From the NCBI GenBank assembly GCA_021154885.1, contig JAJKHS010000160.1, forward strand, positions 48,279 through 112,278: a stretch of 64,000 nucleotides of DNA, read 5' to 3'. Under the pieces are notes generated by a model that searched no databases, had not been told where the DNA came from, and saw only the letters and a program-made list of their open reading frames with translations. Shown here piece by piece: positions 41,892-49,890 of this stretch. Made by a program: the position numbers and the translations under genes. Position 1 is the first letter of the stretch, and every line of letters begins with the position of its first letter. The DNA comes from Thermoanaerobaculum sp. (GTDB lineage: Bacteria; Acidobacteriota; Thermoanaerobaculia; Multivoradales; UBA5704).

Positions 41892-43805
41892 TCAGTTAGC
41901 TGGAGGTGTTCCCGTCTCCGCCGGCACTTCCTCCATGAGCAGGATGACGCCTGCAGGACCGGTGCCATTGCCGAGGCGGGTGCAGGCGATCTGGCATCGC
42001 ACCGGCCTGCCCCGGCGGTTGATGCTATCGAGCAGCAACTCGGTGCCCGCGGGGCCGCTGTCCAGGCAGGAGCGGATCGGCTGCTCGAGCTGATCCACCG
42101 GCAGCCCGATGTCGAGGAGGAGGAACGGCTGCCCCTGGACCTCGTCGCCGCGCAGCCCCCACAGCTCCTGGGCCTTGTCGCTCCAGATCTCCACCTCCAG
42201 CCTGGAGTTGAGCACCACCACGGCGGCCCGCAGGCTGCCGAGGATGGAGCGCAGGTGGGAGTTGACCCGGTCCAGGTCCTCGGAGCGCTGCTGGATCTGG
42301 TCGTTCATGATGCGCAGCTCGTCGTTGGTCGACTGGAGCTCCTCGTTCATGGTCTCCAGCTCTTCGTTTGCCGACTGGAGCTCCTCGTTGGTGGTCTCCA
42401 GCTCCTCGATCGTCGACTGCAGCTCCTCGTTGGTGGTCTCCAGCTCCTCATTGGCCGACTGCAGCTCCTCGTAGGCCGTCTCCAGCTCCTGCTTCGCCCG
42501 CTCCAGATCCCTGTGGAGCTGGTGCTGGATGCTGACGTCGAGGAAGGAGACCGAGACGCCGAGGAACGCGCCGACGCCGTCCGCGAGCGGCACGATCTGG
42601 ATCTCCAGCACCCGCGGCTCGCCGCCGGCGGGGTGCCAGGCGACGTCCTTCAGGGTGATGCCGGCGCGGGAGGCGGTGACCGTCTCGATATGGGAGCGCA
42701 GCTCGACGGGGCGATAGGAGATCTCCAGATCCTGAAGCAGGCGGCCCGTGTCGCCGGGGCTCAGGTTGAGCAGCCGGCGCGCCTGCTCGTTGGCGAGCAC
42801 CAGGTGTCCCTTGCGGTCGACGGTGATCTGGGCCATCGGGCCGCTGTCGAAAGCCGCGTCGCGGATGCGCACGTGGCGGCTGGCGCCTTGCCCGTCGGTT
42901 GCGGCATTGGCCGGGGTGAGGGCCAGCATGCGGTCGTGCAGGCTGGAGGTGGGCGCGCGCTGGAAGATGCGAGACTTCAGGTCCACCGGCCGGAAGCTGT
43001 TGGAGTGACTGAGCAGGGTCTCGGCCTTGCCGAGGAAGAGGTAGCCGCCGCGGTTCAAGGCGAAGTGAAAGCGGGCCAGCACCTTCGCCTGGGTCTCGGC
43101 GTTGAGGTACATCAGGGTGTTGCGGCAGATCAGCAGGTCGAGCCGCGAGATGGCGGCGTCCTGCACCAGGTCGTGGCGGCCGAAGATGAGCGACCGCCGC
43201 AGATCAGTGCGGAAGACCCAGCGCTCGCCCACCTTCTCGAAGTAGCGCGACCGCAGCTCCTCCGGGAGGCCCTGGATCTGGGCTTCGAGGTAGCTGCCCT
43301 GGCGGGCCTGGCTCAGGGCGTCCTCGTCGGCATCGGTGGCGTAGATCTTCACCCGCTGCCGGAACTCGTGCTCGCCCAGAGCCTCGGCGAGGATCATGGC
43401 CAGGGTGTAGGCCTCCTCGCCCGAAGCGCAGCCGGCACTCCAGCAGCGGATGGCGTCCTCCGGCCCCTTGGCTTCCAGGATGTGTGGCAGCACCTCCCGC
43501 CTCACGGCCTCCCACGCCTCGGCGTCGCGGAAGAACCCCGTGACGTTGATGAGGACCGTGTTGAAGAGGGGGAGGAACTCGTCGGGGTGGACTTCGAGGA
43601 AATCTACGTAGTCGGCGTAGGAGGCGACACCTATCTGCTGCATGCGCTTCTGCACGCGGCGGATGAGGCTGGAGAGCTTGTAGCCCGAGAAGTCGAAGCC
43701 GCGGCTGGCCTTCAGGTACTCCAGCAGGCGGACGAAGTCGTGGGTGGGCACCTCAGCCTGGCCCCGGGTTGACTTTTCACTGGAGCTCAAATACCCTCCC
43801 CCCAC
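41892..43805 (-). CDS. CheR methyltransferase with PAS and coiled-coil domains
   Basis: Up to 637 residues. The CheR part (YLKASRGFDFSGYKLSSLIRRVQKRM in pieces, NVTGFFRDAEAW, SAGCASGEEAYTLAM, CRNTLMYLN) transfers methyl groups from S-adenosylmethionine to glutamates. Then come a PAS domain, a long heptad coiled coil built of near-identical ELQSANEELETTNEELQST units (about residues 440-520), and a second PAS. The start is uncertain: GTG at 43805 lies inside a G-rich stretch next to a 13-base homopolymer, while TTG at 43790 has GGAGG just upstream. First gene of the CheR/kinase/CheB operon. Confidence 0.9.
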   Translation of the reverse strand: MGGGYLSSSEKSTRGQAEVPTHDFVRLLEYLKASRGFDFSGYKLSSLIRRVQKRMQQIGVASYADYVDFLEVHPDEFLPLFNTVLINVTGFFRDAEAWEAVRREVLPHILEAKGPEDAIRCWSAGCASGEEAYTLAMILAEALGEHEFRQRVKIYATDADEDALSQARQGSYLEAQIQGLPEELRSRYFEKVGERWVFRTDLRRSLIFGRHDLVQDAAISRLDLLICRNTLMYLNAETQAKVLARFHFALNRGGYLFLGKAETLLSHSNSFRPVDLKSRIFQRAPTSSLHDRMLALTPANAATDGQGASRHVRIRDAAFDSGPMAQITVDRKGHLVLANEQARRLLNLSPGDTGRLLQDLEISYRPVELRSHIETVTASRAGITLKDVAWHPAGGEPRVLEIQIVPLADGVGAFLGVSVSFLDVSIQHQLHRDLERAKQELETAYEELQSANEELETTNEELQSTIEELETTNEELQSANEELETMNEELQSTNDELRIMNDQIQQRSEDLDRVNSHLRSILGSLRAAVVVLNSRLEVEIWSDKAQELWGLRGDEVQGQPFLLLDIGLPVDQLEQPIRSCLDSGPAGTELLLDSINRRGRPVRCQIACTRLGNGTGPAGVILLMEEVPAETGTPPAN

Positions 43806-43817
43806 CCCCCCCCCCCC
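43805..43817. repeat. C13 homopolymer at the 5' end of the CheR-PAS gene
   Basis: Thirteen consecutive C on the plus strand (G13 on the coding strand) lie directly upstream of the GTG start, followed by another G-rich stretch (43795-43803). Such runs can vary in length by slippage and change expression; they are also a common place for assembly error. Confidence 0.8.
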
Positions 43818-44051
43818 GGGGCCGCCGCGCGGGTAGCTGCATTGAAAGTTAAAGGCTCAACGACCACGGGTGGCTTCGGGCGCGGCATCGCACGTCCTGA
43901 CGGCGCACTCGGTGCGCGGTAACGGTTGAACGATCCTGGAATAGCGCGGGCATTCCTAGAAGTAGCGACCGACTCAGACAGTAGTCCTTTTGTTGTGACG
44001 TGACAAGGGGCAGCGGCTCTTCTCCGTACCCCCAGAGGTGCGGTCCCTGGT
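43818..44051. other. Gap with no recognisable gene
   Basis: Between the homopolymer and the small protein at 44052 nothing convincing was found. The sequence is less GC-rich than the window average. A leftward frame that continues through from 44241 is open but its sequence is not protein-like and it conflicts with the better frame at 44052-44237. Confidence 0.5.
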
Positions 44052-44237
44052 CTAAGCCAACGCGGGGATCTTGTCCTGGGCGCACTGCAGGATCTCGAAG
44101 AAGCGGGCCATTTTCTTGACGTGGCCGGCTTCGATCTCGGGATTGTGGCGGGCGCCGTGCTTGCCGCGAGGTAAACCCCGGTAAGTCCTGCCCTTCCAGA
44201 CTACCCAATTGTGATGGGGCTTGCGCCGGGGGCGCAT
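44052..44237 (-). CDS. Small basic protein, possible toxin of a TA-like pair
   Basis: A 61-residue protein with 15 Lys/Arg residues. The sequence HHNWVVWKGRTYRGLPRGKH followed by GARHNPEIEAGHVKKMARFFEIL looks folded and conserved-type, with invariant-looking His, Gly and Asn residues that could form a small RNA-binding or nuclease domain. It was not matched to a named family. It follows the frameshifted gene at 44291-44772 by 53 bp in the same direction, as a toxin follows its antitoxin. No clear Shine-Dalgarno sequence is present. The low GC of the locus suggests transfer. Confidence 0.5.
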   Translation of the reverse strand: MRPRRKPHHNWVVWKGRTYRGLPRGKHGARHNPEIEAGHVKKMARFFEILQCAQDKIPALA

Positions 44238-44290
44238 TCATCGAGCATGTCTTCTATGTCTCTGAGTGAGACCTGACCGGGCCTCCGGGT

Positions 44291-44772
44291 CTAAGCCGCC
44301 AGGGCTGCTTCACCCAGCTCATTGTTGGTTGCGGCCGGCCGGCTGACCTCGGTGGCTTCAATACCGAGCCGCGTCTCCGCTGGCCTCTTGGTCAACCATT
44401 CGGCGTCGAGCTGCCCCGCCTTCACCCGCTGAACGGCCTCCTCCCACTCGCGCAGCGCCGGAGCGTTCGTCTCGTCGAAGAACTTTTGGACCTCATCGCG
44501 GAAGTTCTGGAAGCTTCTCGCACCGGATGCGATATCGAAGAGGACGGCCCGGAAAGCCGAGCAGAGCTCCGCTACCGCCTCGCCGGGCTCTGGCCCTTGG
44601 CCGAGAACCCTCCCGGGTTTATGCCCTCCACCCAGAATTCGCCGTCTTCCTCGCTCAGCAGAGCGCGGCCAGAGACGGCCACTCTCGCGATGAAGCCGTT
44701 TCCTTCAATCAGCTCATGGCGGGCGAACAGCAAGGGGTAGTGTGTCATCTGGCATCGCTTCTGGAGTCTCAT
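44291..44772 (-). pseudogene. Frameshifted HicB-like antitoxin-type gene
   Basis: From an ATG at 44772 (or 44748) the frame reads HYPLLFARHELIEGNGFIAR, SEEDGEFWVEGINPGGFSAK and then fails near 44595. Moving one base restores a long coherent frame to a stop at 44291: EPGEAVAELCSAFRAVLFDI, FQNFRDEVQKFFDETNAPAL, LREWEEAVQRVKAGQLDAEW. The joined product of about 155 residues has a HicB-like first half (FWVEGINPGGFSAKG then an EEA-type helix) and a helical tail. One missing base in GGGCC explains the break, either real decay or sequencing error. Its likely partner is the small protein downstream. Confidence 0.65.
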
Positions 44773-44814
44773 TCTTCGTCGTGCAAGCGGAGGCTGTCAA
44801 GGAACGGCTCCGCC

Positions 44815-44843
44815 TTGGTCCCCCTCCGCTCCCGCTGTATAGT
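44815..44843 (+). promoter_or_regulatory. Candidate promoter of the phosphorylase gene
   Basis: TTGGTC (44815-44820) and TATAGT (44838-44843) are 17 bp apart; the start codon is 12 nt after the -10, so the leader would be about 6 nt. Confidence 0.5.
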
Positions 44844-44855
44844 CCCCCTCCGATC

Positions 44856-46985
44856 ATGACGGAACCGACCGACGGCACCTCCCGCAAGCTGCGCGAGCTG
44901 GCTCAGAACCTGTGGTGGTCCTGGCAGCCGGACATCCGCGCCATCTTCCGCAACCTCGATCCGGTGCTCTGGAGCGCCGTCTACCACAACCCGGTGGCGC
45001 TGCTGGAGCGGATCGATCCGGACGAGGTCACCCGGCGGGTGCAGGACCTCGAGCTGCAGACCCGCATCGACCAGGCCCATCGTCTCCTCCAGCAGTACCT
45101 GCAAGGCGGCGAAAGCTGGGGCGTCACCCACGCCGGGCCGATCCTGGCCCGGACGGTGGCCTACTTCTCGGCCGAGTTCGGCCTTCACCAGTCGCTGCCC
45201 ATCTACTCCGGCGGCCTCGGCGTCCTGGCGGGCGACCACCTGAAAAGCATGAGCGACCTCGGCGCCCACGTGGTGGGCGTCGGCCTGCTCTATCACCAGG
45301 GCTACACTCACCAGCTCATCGACGAGAACGGCTGGCAGCAGGACCTCTACGAGCCGATCGGCGCCGAGGAGCTGCCGGTCGAGCCGGTGCTGGATGCGGC
45401 AGGCGAGCAGGCGCGGTTCAGCGTCGAGCTGCCGGGGCGGGACGTCTTCCTGCGCATCTGGCGCGTGCGGGTCGGGCGCAGCGACCTGCTGCTGCTCGAC
45501 ACCCGGGACGACGCCAACTCGGAGAAGGACCGGGAGCTGACGGCGCGCCTCTACGGCGGCGACCAGGAGACCCGCATCCAACAGGAGATCCTGCTCGGCG
45601 TGGGGGGGCACCGGGCACTGGGGGTGGTGGGCGTGATCCCCTCGGTCCTTCACTTGAACGAGGGGCACTCGGCCTTCGCCCTGCTGGAGCGGGGGCGGGA
45701 GCTGGTGGAGCGCACCGGGGTGACGGCCGCCGAGGCGCTGCGGGAGGTGGCGGCGATGAGCGTCTTCACCACCCACACGCCGGTGGAGGCCGGGCACGAC
45801 CGCTTCCGGCCGGAGCTGGCCCGTCCACACCTGGAGCCGCTGGCCTTGGGGCTAAGCCTGCCGCTCGACGAGGTGATGGACCTCGGCTCGGAGCACCCGG
45901 GGGACCTCGCCGCGCCGTTCTGCCCGACGGTGCTGGCGCTCAAGCTCACCCGCCGCGCCAACAGCGTCTCGGCTCTCCATGGCCGCGTGTCGCGCAAGAT
46001 GTGGATGGGCCTCTATCCCGGCAAGACCGAGGAGGAGGTGCCCATCGGCCATATCACCAACGGCGTGCACGTGCGTACCTGGCTCGCCTCGGACCTGCAG
46101 AACTTCTACGGGCAGCACCTGGGCCCCTCCTGGCTGGACAGGATCGCACTCCCGGAGCTGTGGGCGAAGGCTGATGCCATCTCCGACGCCGAGCTGTGGG
46201 AGATCCACCAGGTGCTCAAGGCGCGGCTGTTCACCTTCGTCCGCCGGCGCCTCGCCGAGCGCCGGCAGCGGCTGGCCCTGCCCGCGCCGGAGCGCGAGCC
46301 GTTGAGCCCCGAGACCCTGACCCTGGGCTTCGCCCGCCGCTTCGCCACCTACAAGCGGGCGGACCTGCTGTTCCAGGACCTCGACCGCCTGGCGCGGCTG
46401 GTGAACGACCCGGAGCGGCCGCTCCAGATCCTCTACTCCGGCAAGGCCCACCCGCGCGACACGGGGGGCAAGGCCCTGGCCCAGCGGGTGGCCAACCTGG
46501 AGAAGGACCCGCGTTTCGCCGGCCGCATCGTCTTCCTGGAGAACTACTCGATGCACGTCGCCCGGCAGCTCGTGCAGGGGGTGGACGCCTGGCTCAACAC
46601 CCCGCGCCGGCCGCTGGAGGCGTGCGGCACGAGCGGCCAGAAGTGCATCCTCAACGGCGTGCTCAACTGCTCGATCCTCGACGGCTGGTGGGCCGAGGCC
46701 TACGACGGCGGCAACGGCTTCGCCGTCGGCAGCGGCGACGTCCACGCCAACCCCGAGGTGCAGGACGAGCGCGACGCCCTCGCCCTCTTCGAGGTGCTGG
46801 AGACCGAGGTCATTCCCCTCTACTACCGGCGCGACGCCCAAGGCATTCCCCACGGCTGGATGGCGCGGGTAAAGCGCGCCATCCGCACCCTCGCCTGGCG
46901 CTACAACGCCGACCGCATGGTGATGGACTACGTGCGCCAGTGCTACATGCCCGCGGCAGGCGGGGAGACGTGCAGGATGCCGTAA
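44856..46985 (+). CDS. glgP: Alpha-glucan phosphorylase
   Basis: A 709-residue protein of the shorter alpha-glucan phosphorylase group with the DUF3417 N-terminus (RKLRELAQNLWWSWQPDIRAIF). Motifs are YFSAEFGLHQSLPIYSGGLG, LHLNEGHSAF, TTHTPVEAGHD, GHITNGVHVRTW, FARRFATYKRADLL, YSGKAHPRD and, at the cofactor site, EACGTSGQKCILNGVLN, whose Lys should hold pyridoxal phosphate. It releases glucose 1-phosphate from glycogen or maltodextrins. The ATG at 44856 is chosen over an earlier in-frame codon because of the promoter just before it. Functionally it belongs with treZ and the debranching gene. Confidence 0.93.
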   Translation: MTEPTDGTSRKLRELAQNLWWSWQPDIRAIFRNLDPVLWSAVYHNPVALLERIDPDEVTRRVQDLELQTRIDQAHRLLQQYLQGGESWGVTHAGPILARTVAYFSAEFGLHQSLPIYSGGLGVLAGDHLKSMSDLGAHVVGVGLLYHQGYTHQLIDENGWQQDLYEPIGAEELPVEPVLDAAGEQARFSVELPGRDVFLRIWRVRVGRSDLLLLDTRDDANSEKDRELTARLYGGDQETRIQQEILLGVGGHRALGVVGVIPSVLHLNEGHSAFALLERGRELVERTGVTAAEALREVAAMSVFTTHTPVEAGHDRFRPELARPHLEPLALGLSLPLDEVMDLGSEHPGDLAAPFCPTVLALKLTRRANSVSALHGRVSRKMWMGLYPGKTEEEVPIGHITNGVHVRTWLASDLQNFYGQHLGPSWLDRIALPELWAKADAISDAELWEIHQVLKARLFTFVRRRLAERRQRLALPAPEREPLSPETLTLGFARRFATYKRADLLFQDLDRLARLVNDPERPLQILYSGKAHPRDTGGKALAQRVANLEKDPRFAGRIVFLENYSMHVARQLVQGVDAWLNTPRRPLEACGTSGQKCILNGVLNCSILDGWWAEAYDGGNGFAVGSGDVHANPEVQDERDALALFEVLETEVIPLYYRRDAQGIPHGWMARVKRAIRTLAWRYNADRMVMDYVRQCYMPAAGGETCRMP

Positions 46986-47003
46986 AGCGAGGGGATGGGC
47001 CGG

Positions 47004-47801
47004 TCAGAAAGCCCTCGGCCTGAAATCTTTCGGGACTTCCAGCTTGAACTCCTCGTCGTGGATGCGCGCGAGGTAGATCCCTTCCTCGAGTACCTTCTGC
47101 CGCAACTCTTCCGGCGCGTCCACCACCGCGAGGATGCCGTACACCCGCTTGTCCGCGTGGGAGGGGAAGAAGTCGCGGAACTGCCTCAGGATCTTCTTCA
47201 TCTGATCCAAGCCCTCCTGGCGGAGATGGCTCTTGACCTCCACGAGGTAGGCCTCATTGACCCGGGAGTTCGAGTAGGCCAGCACGTCGATCTCCATGGT
47301 GTTGCCGTTGCGGCGGGCACGCGCCCGGGGAGCGACGAAATCCATGTGAAAACGCTCTTCCAAGAGCTTCGTCATGGAGGGGAGCGCCAGCCCCTCCGTG
47401 AAGCCGCCGAACTTCTCCCCCAACCCTCCGAGCTGGCGGCCCAGATCAGCCAACTGCCGGTCCACCTTCTGGCTGGATTCCTTCATCTCCCGGTGGGTCC
47501 TCTCCAGGGACTCGTCCAGATTCCGGCGGCTTTCCTGCAGGGACTCCTTCAACTCCCGGCGGGTTTCCTGCATCGACTCCTTCAACTCCCGGCGGGTTTC
47601 CTGCATCGATTCCTTCAACTCCCGGTGGGTCTCCTGGAGGGACTCCTTCAACTGCCGGTCGTTTTGCCGCAGCTCCTCCTCGGTACGATCGTGAAGCTCG
47701 GCCAGACTGGCGATCTTGACGCCCACACCGGCGATCAGCTCTCGGATCTCTTCCGTCGTCATGAGCTTGGGTTCCCGCTCTTCGCGCCGCTCGTCTCCCA
47801 T
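47004..47801 (-). CDS. Coiled-coil protein with PD-(D/E)XK-like domain
   Basis: A 265-residue protein. Residues about 50-120 consist of 11-residue repeats (LKESLQETHRE, LKESMQETRRE twice, LKESLQESRRN, LDESLERTHRE), a hendecad pattern giving a right-handed coiled coil. The C-terminal domain (TMEIDVLAYSNSRVNEAYLVEVKSHL) has the D-x-n-E-x-K arrangement of PD-(D/E)XK nucleases and resembles DUF3782-type proteins common in cyanobacteria and other phyla. Two adjacent 33-bp DNA repeats at 47542-47574 and 47575-47607 are identical, so the repeat number may change. Nuclease activity is inferred from the motif only. Confidence 0.7.
   Translation of the reverse strand: MGDERREEREPKLMTTEEIRELIAGVGVKIASLAELHDRTEEELRQNDRQLKESLQETHRELKESMQETRRELKESMQETRRELKESLQESRRNLDESLERTHREMKESSQKVDRQLADLGRQLGGLGEKFGGFTEGLALPSMTKLLEERFHMDFVAPRARARRNGNTMEIDVLAYSNSRVNEAYLVEVKSHLRQEGLDQMKKILRQFRDFFPSHADKRVYGILAVVDAPEELRQKVLEEGIYLARIHDEEFKLEVPKDFRPRAF
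47542..47640 (-). repeat. 33-bp in-frame tandem repeats
   Basis: 47542-47574 and 47575-47607 are identical 33-mers; 47608-47640 is a diverged third copy and a partial fourth follows. Each codes for 11 residues of the coiled coil. Confidence 0.85.
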
Positions 47802-47821
47802 AGAAGAGATACTATCATGAC

Positions 47822-48364
47822 CTACCGCTTCTTTGCGACCCCCTCGGTGTACGTTTTGAACGCCGACGAGCCGGGGAGCGCCAGCTCGAAGGTGATGGCC
47901 ACCGTGCCATCCGGCCGCAGCTTGTAGGTCAGCCGGAAACGGGGCATGCCGGCGACCTCGTCGCTGAGGAATACGGCGCCCTTCGGCTCCGCCGTGGCCG
48001 TCACCGCATACTGGATAACGTGGCGCTCGTTGTCGACGTAGAGCGCCCGGAAGGCGCCGTCGGAGTTGCGGTAGACGAGCATCACGTCCTCATGATGGCC
48101 GCTCGGGGAGTCGTTGGTGCTGCGGCGCAGCAGCCCGTTTCCTTGGACCTGGGGCACGAAGGAGAAGGCTCCCTTGGAGGCTCCGGGAGCCCCCGTGCCC
48201 GTGCCTTCCCAATCCCCGGCCAGGAAGGCCAGGGGCTCCCAGCCCGCGGCCAGCGCCGGGGCTGCTGCTGCGGCCGTCGCAGACGGGGTCTGGCCCGCCG
48301 TCAGGCCGGGGGACAGCAGGGAGAGAACGACACCGAAGAGGACGCCGCGCATCGACCTTCTCAC
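47822..48364 (-). CDS. Secreted DUF1579-like beta-barrel protein
   Basis: A 180-residue protein with a signal peptide (residues 1-24). The opening WEPLAFLAGDWEGTGTG and the strand pattern (GAFSFVPQVQGNGLLRRSTN, VMLVYRNSDGAFRALYVDNE, RFRLTYKLRPDGTVAITFEL) match a family of small lipocalin-like domains with unknown ligand. The start overlaps the stop of the gene upstream by 4 nt, so the two exported proteins are co-produced. Confidence 0.7.
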   Translation of the reverse strand: MRRSMRGVLFGVVLSLLSPGLTAGQTPSATAAAAAPALAAGWEPLAFLAGDWEGTGTGAPGASKGAFSFVPQVQGNGLLRRSTNDSPSGHHEDVMLVYRNSDGAFRALYVDNERHVIQYAVTATAEPKGAVFLSDEVAGMPRFRLTYKLRPDGTVAITFELALPGSSAFKTYTEGVAKKR

Positions 48365-48915
48365 TTCGCCTTGGGCTCGATCGTCAGGGTCACCTTGTCG
48401 ACGGTGACGGCGGCGTCGTCCGGCGCGGTTCCCGGCACCAGCACCAGGGTCACCGTGACGTTGTCGCCCGGCAGGATCCGGTCGTTCTTGCCCTTGAGCT
48501 TGCGCAGGGCGGGCGCGGCGTCGAGGATGATGTCGTCGCCGGGCGCGCCGGGGGCCGGGTTGTCGAAGGAGGTCATGGCGCCGACGTAGTGGAGGTCGCC
48601 GGTGCCGCTGGCCGCGCCGGCCTGCGCGAAGTTGAGGAAGACTCGGACGCTCGCGCCGGAGGGACCCTTGAAGCCGTTGAGGGTCAACCGTGCCGTGGGC
48701 CCTTCCGAAGGCCGGTCCGGCATCTTGCGCAGGAGATCGCGCGCACCGCCGGCGAGGTGGAGCGTCACCGTCACCGGTGCGGAGCCCTTGACCGCGCTTC
48801 CCGGCACGCCTTCGGCCGTGAACGTGTCCGCCACCGCCGGGAAGGCGGCCGAGAGCGCCAGCGACCCGAGAACGACTGCCATCCTGATGCGAGATGCCGA
48901 GCGTCGTCGGAGCAT
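48361..48915 (-). CDS. Secreted protein resembling tyrosinase C-terminal domain
   Basis: A 184-residue protein with a signal peptide (cleavage near PAVADT). The core (ARLTLNGFKGPSGASVRVFL, NFAQAGAASGTGDLHYVGAM) resembles the jelly-roll domain found at the C-terminus of plant polyphenol oxidases and some bacterial tyrosinases, where it caps the copper site. No copper-binding oxidase domain is encoded nearby. GGAGG precedes the ATG, and TATAGT (minus strand, 48944-48939) may be its -10. Function unknown; the similarity is to the fold only. Confidence 0.55.
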   Translation of the reverse strand: MLRRRSASRIRMAVVLGSLALSAAFPAVADTFTAEGVPGSAVKGSAPVTVTLHLAGGARDLLRKMPDRPSEGPTARLTLNGFKGPSGASVRVFLNFAQAGAASGTGDLHYVGAMTSFDNPAPGAPGDDIILDAAPALRKLKGKNDRILPGDNVTVTLVLVPGTAPDDAAVTVDKVTLTIEPKAK

Positions 48916-49055
48916 GCGATCCTCCTGAAGTTTGGCCGACTATAACCCATCCTCGGAGTCAACGTGTCCCGGAGGTACAATCACCTGCGCGGCGTTCTGG
49001 AGAAGCCTGTTTTTCTGCGGTGGGAAGAAAACCCTGTCGAGGAAAGGAGAGCAGC

Positions 49056-49829
49056 ATGAAGCTGGCCCTGGCCAACCTCAAAGGGGGTGTGGGGAAGACG
49101 ACGACGGCGGTCAACCTGGCGGCGGCGTTCGCCCGCAGCGGCCTCGCGGCGCTGCTGGTGGACCTCGACCCGCAGGGCTCGGCGAGCTTCTCGCTGGGTG
49201 TCGCGCGGGAGGCGGTCGAGGCCTCGTCCGCCGAAGTGCTGAGCGGCGAGAGGACGGCGGCGGAGGCGATCGTGGAGACGCCTTTCGGCGGTATCCACCT
49301 GCTGCCGTCGGCTTTGCGGCTGGCGGGGGCGGACCTGGCCCTGGCCCGCAAGCACAAACCGGAGAAGCTGCTGAAGAAGGCCCTGGCGCCCATCGGCCGG
49401 CGCTACGACGTCATCGTCGTCGACTGTCCGCCCGGCCTCTCGATCCTCACCGTCAACGCCCTTGCCGCCGCGGACGCCTTCATCGTACCCGTCGCGCCGC
49501 ACCGCCTGGACCTGGAGGCGCTCGCCGGCTTCCTCGGGCTGGCGGAGGAGCTGCGGCCCCGGCTCGGCCGGTCGCCGGAGCTGCTGGGCATCCTCCTCAC
49601 CATGGTGGACCACCGCACCCAGCTCACCGACGAGGTGGTGGCCGCCGTCCGCAAGCAGTACGGCTCCAAGGTGTTCCGCACCGAGATCCCGATCAATGTC
49701 CGCCTCGCCGAGGCGCCGGCCGAAGGGCGACCCATCTTCGATTTCGCGAGCTGGTCCACCGGCGCGCTGGCCTATGGGCAGCTCGGCGGCGAGGCGCTGC
49801 GGCGGGCACGCAAGGCGGAGCTGGTGTAG
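49056..49829 (+). CDS. ParA/MinD-family ATPase
   Basis: A 257-residue Walker-type ATPase: deviant Walker A KGGVGKTTTAVNLAAA at residues 9-24, LLVDLDPQGSAS (A' box) and VIVVDCPPGLS (Walker B). Family members position chromosomes, plasmids or protein complexes by forming ATP-dependent dimers on DNA or membrane. The ATG at 49056 has AAAGGAGA upstream. No parB or parS is adjacent, so this is an orphan that may place a cellular machine rather than segregate DNA. TACAAT at 48976 could be its -10, with no good -35. Confidence 0.9.
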   Translation: MKLALANLKGGVGKTTTAVNLAAAFARSGLAALLVDLDPQGSASFSLGVAREAVEASSAEVLSGERTAAEAIVETPFGGIHLLPSALRLAGADLALARKHKPEKLLKKALAPIGRRYDVIVVDCPPGLSILTVNALAAADAFIVPVAPHRLDLEALAGFLGLAEELRPRLGRSPELLGILLTMVDHRTQLTDEVVAAVRKQYGSKVFRTEIPINVRLAEAPAEGRPIFDFASWSTGALAYGQLGGEALRRARKAELV

Positions 49830-49890
49830 CCGTCGTACCCGAGATCGACCGCCGGTGGTTCGGTCCTCCGGCCTTTTCTGGGAGAAGTCC

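Noticed and set aside
43849..44241. 130-codon leftward frame
   Set aside because: It overlaps the better 44052-44237 frame, whose product is compact and protein-like, whereas this one reads as disordered sequence.
44486..44859. Rightward frames antisense to the frameshifted HicB-like gene
   Set aside because: The leftward, frame-corrected reading gives a coherent folded-type protein; the rightward ones do not.
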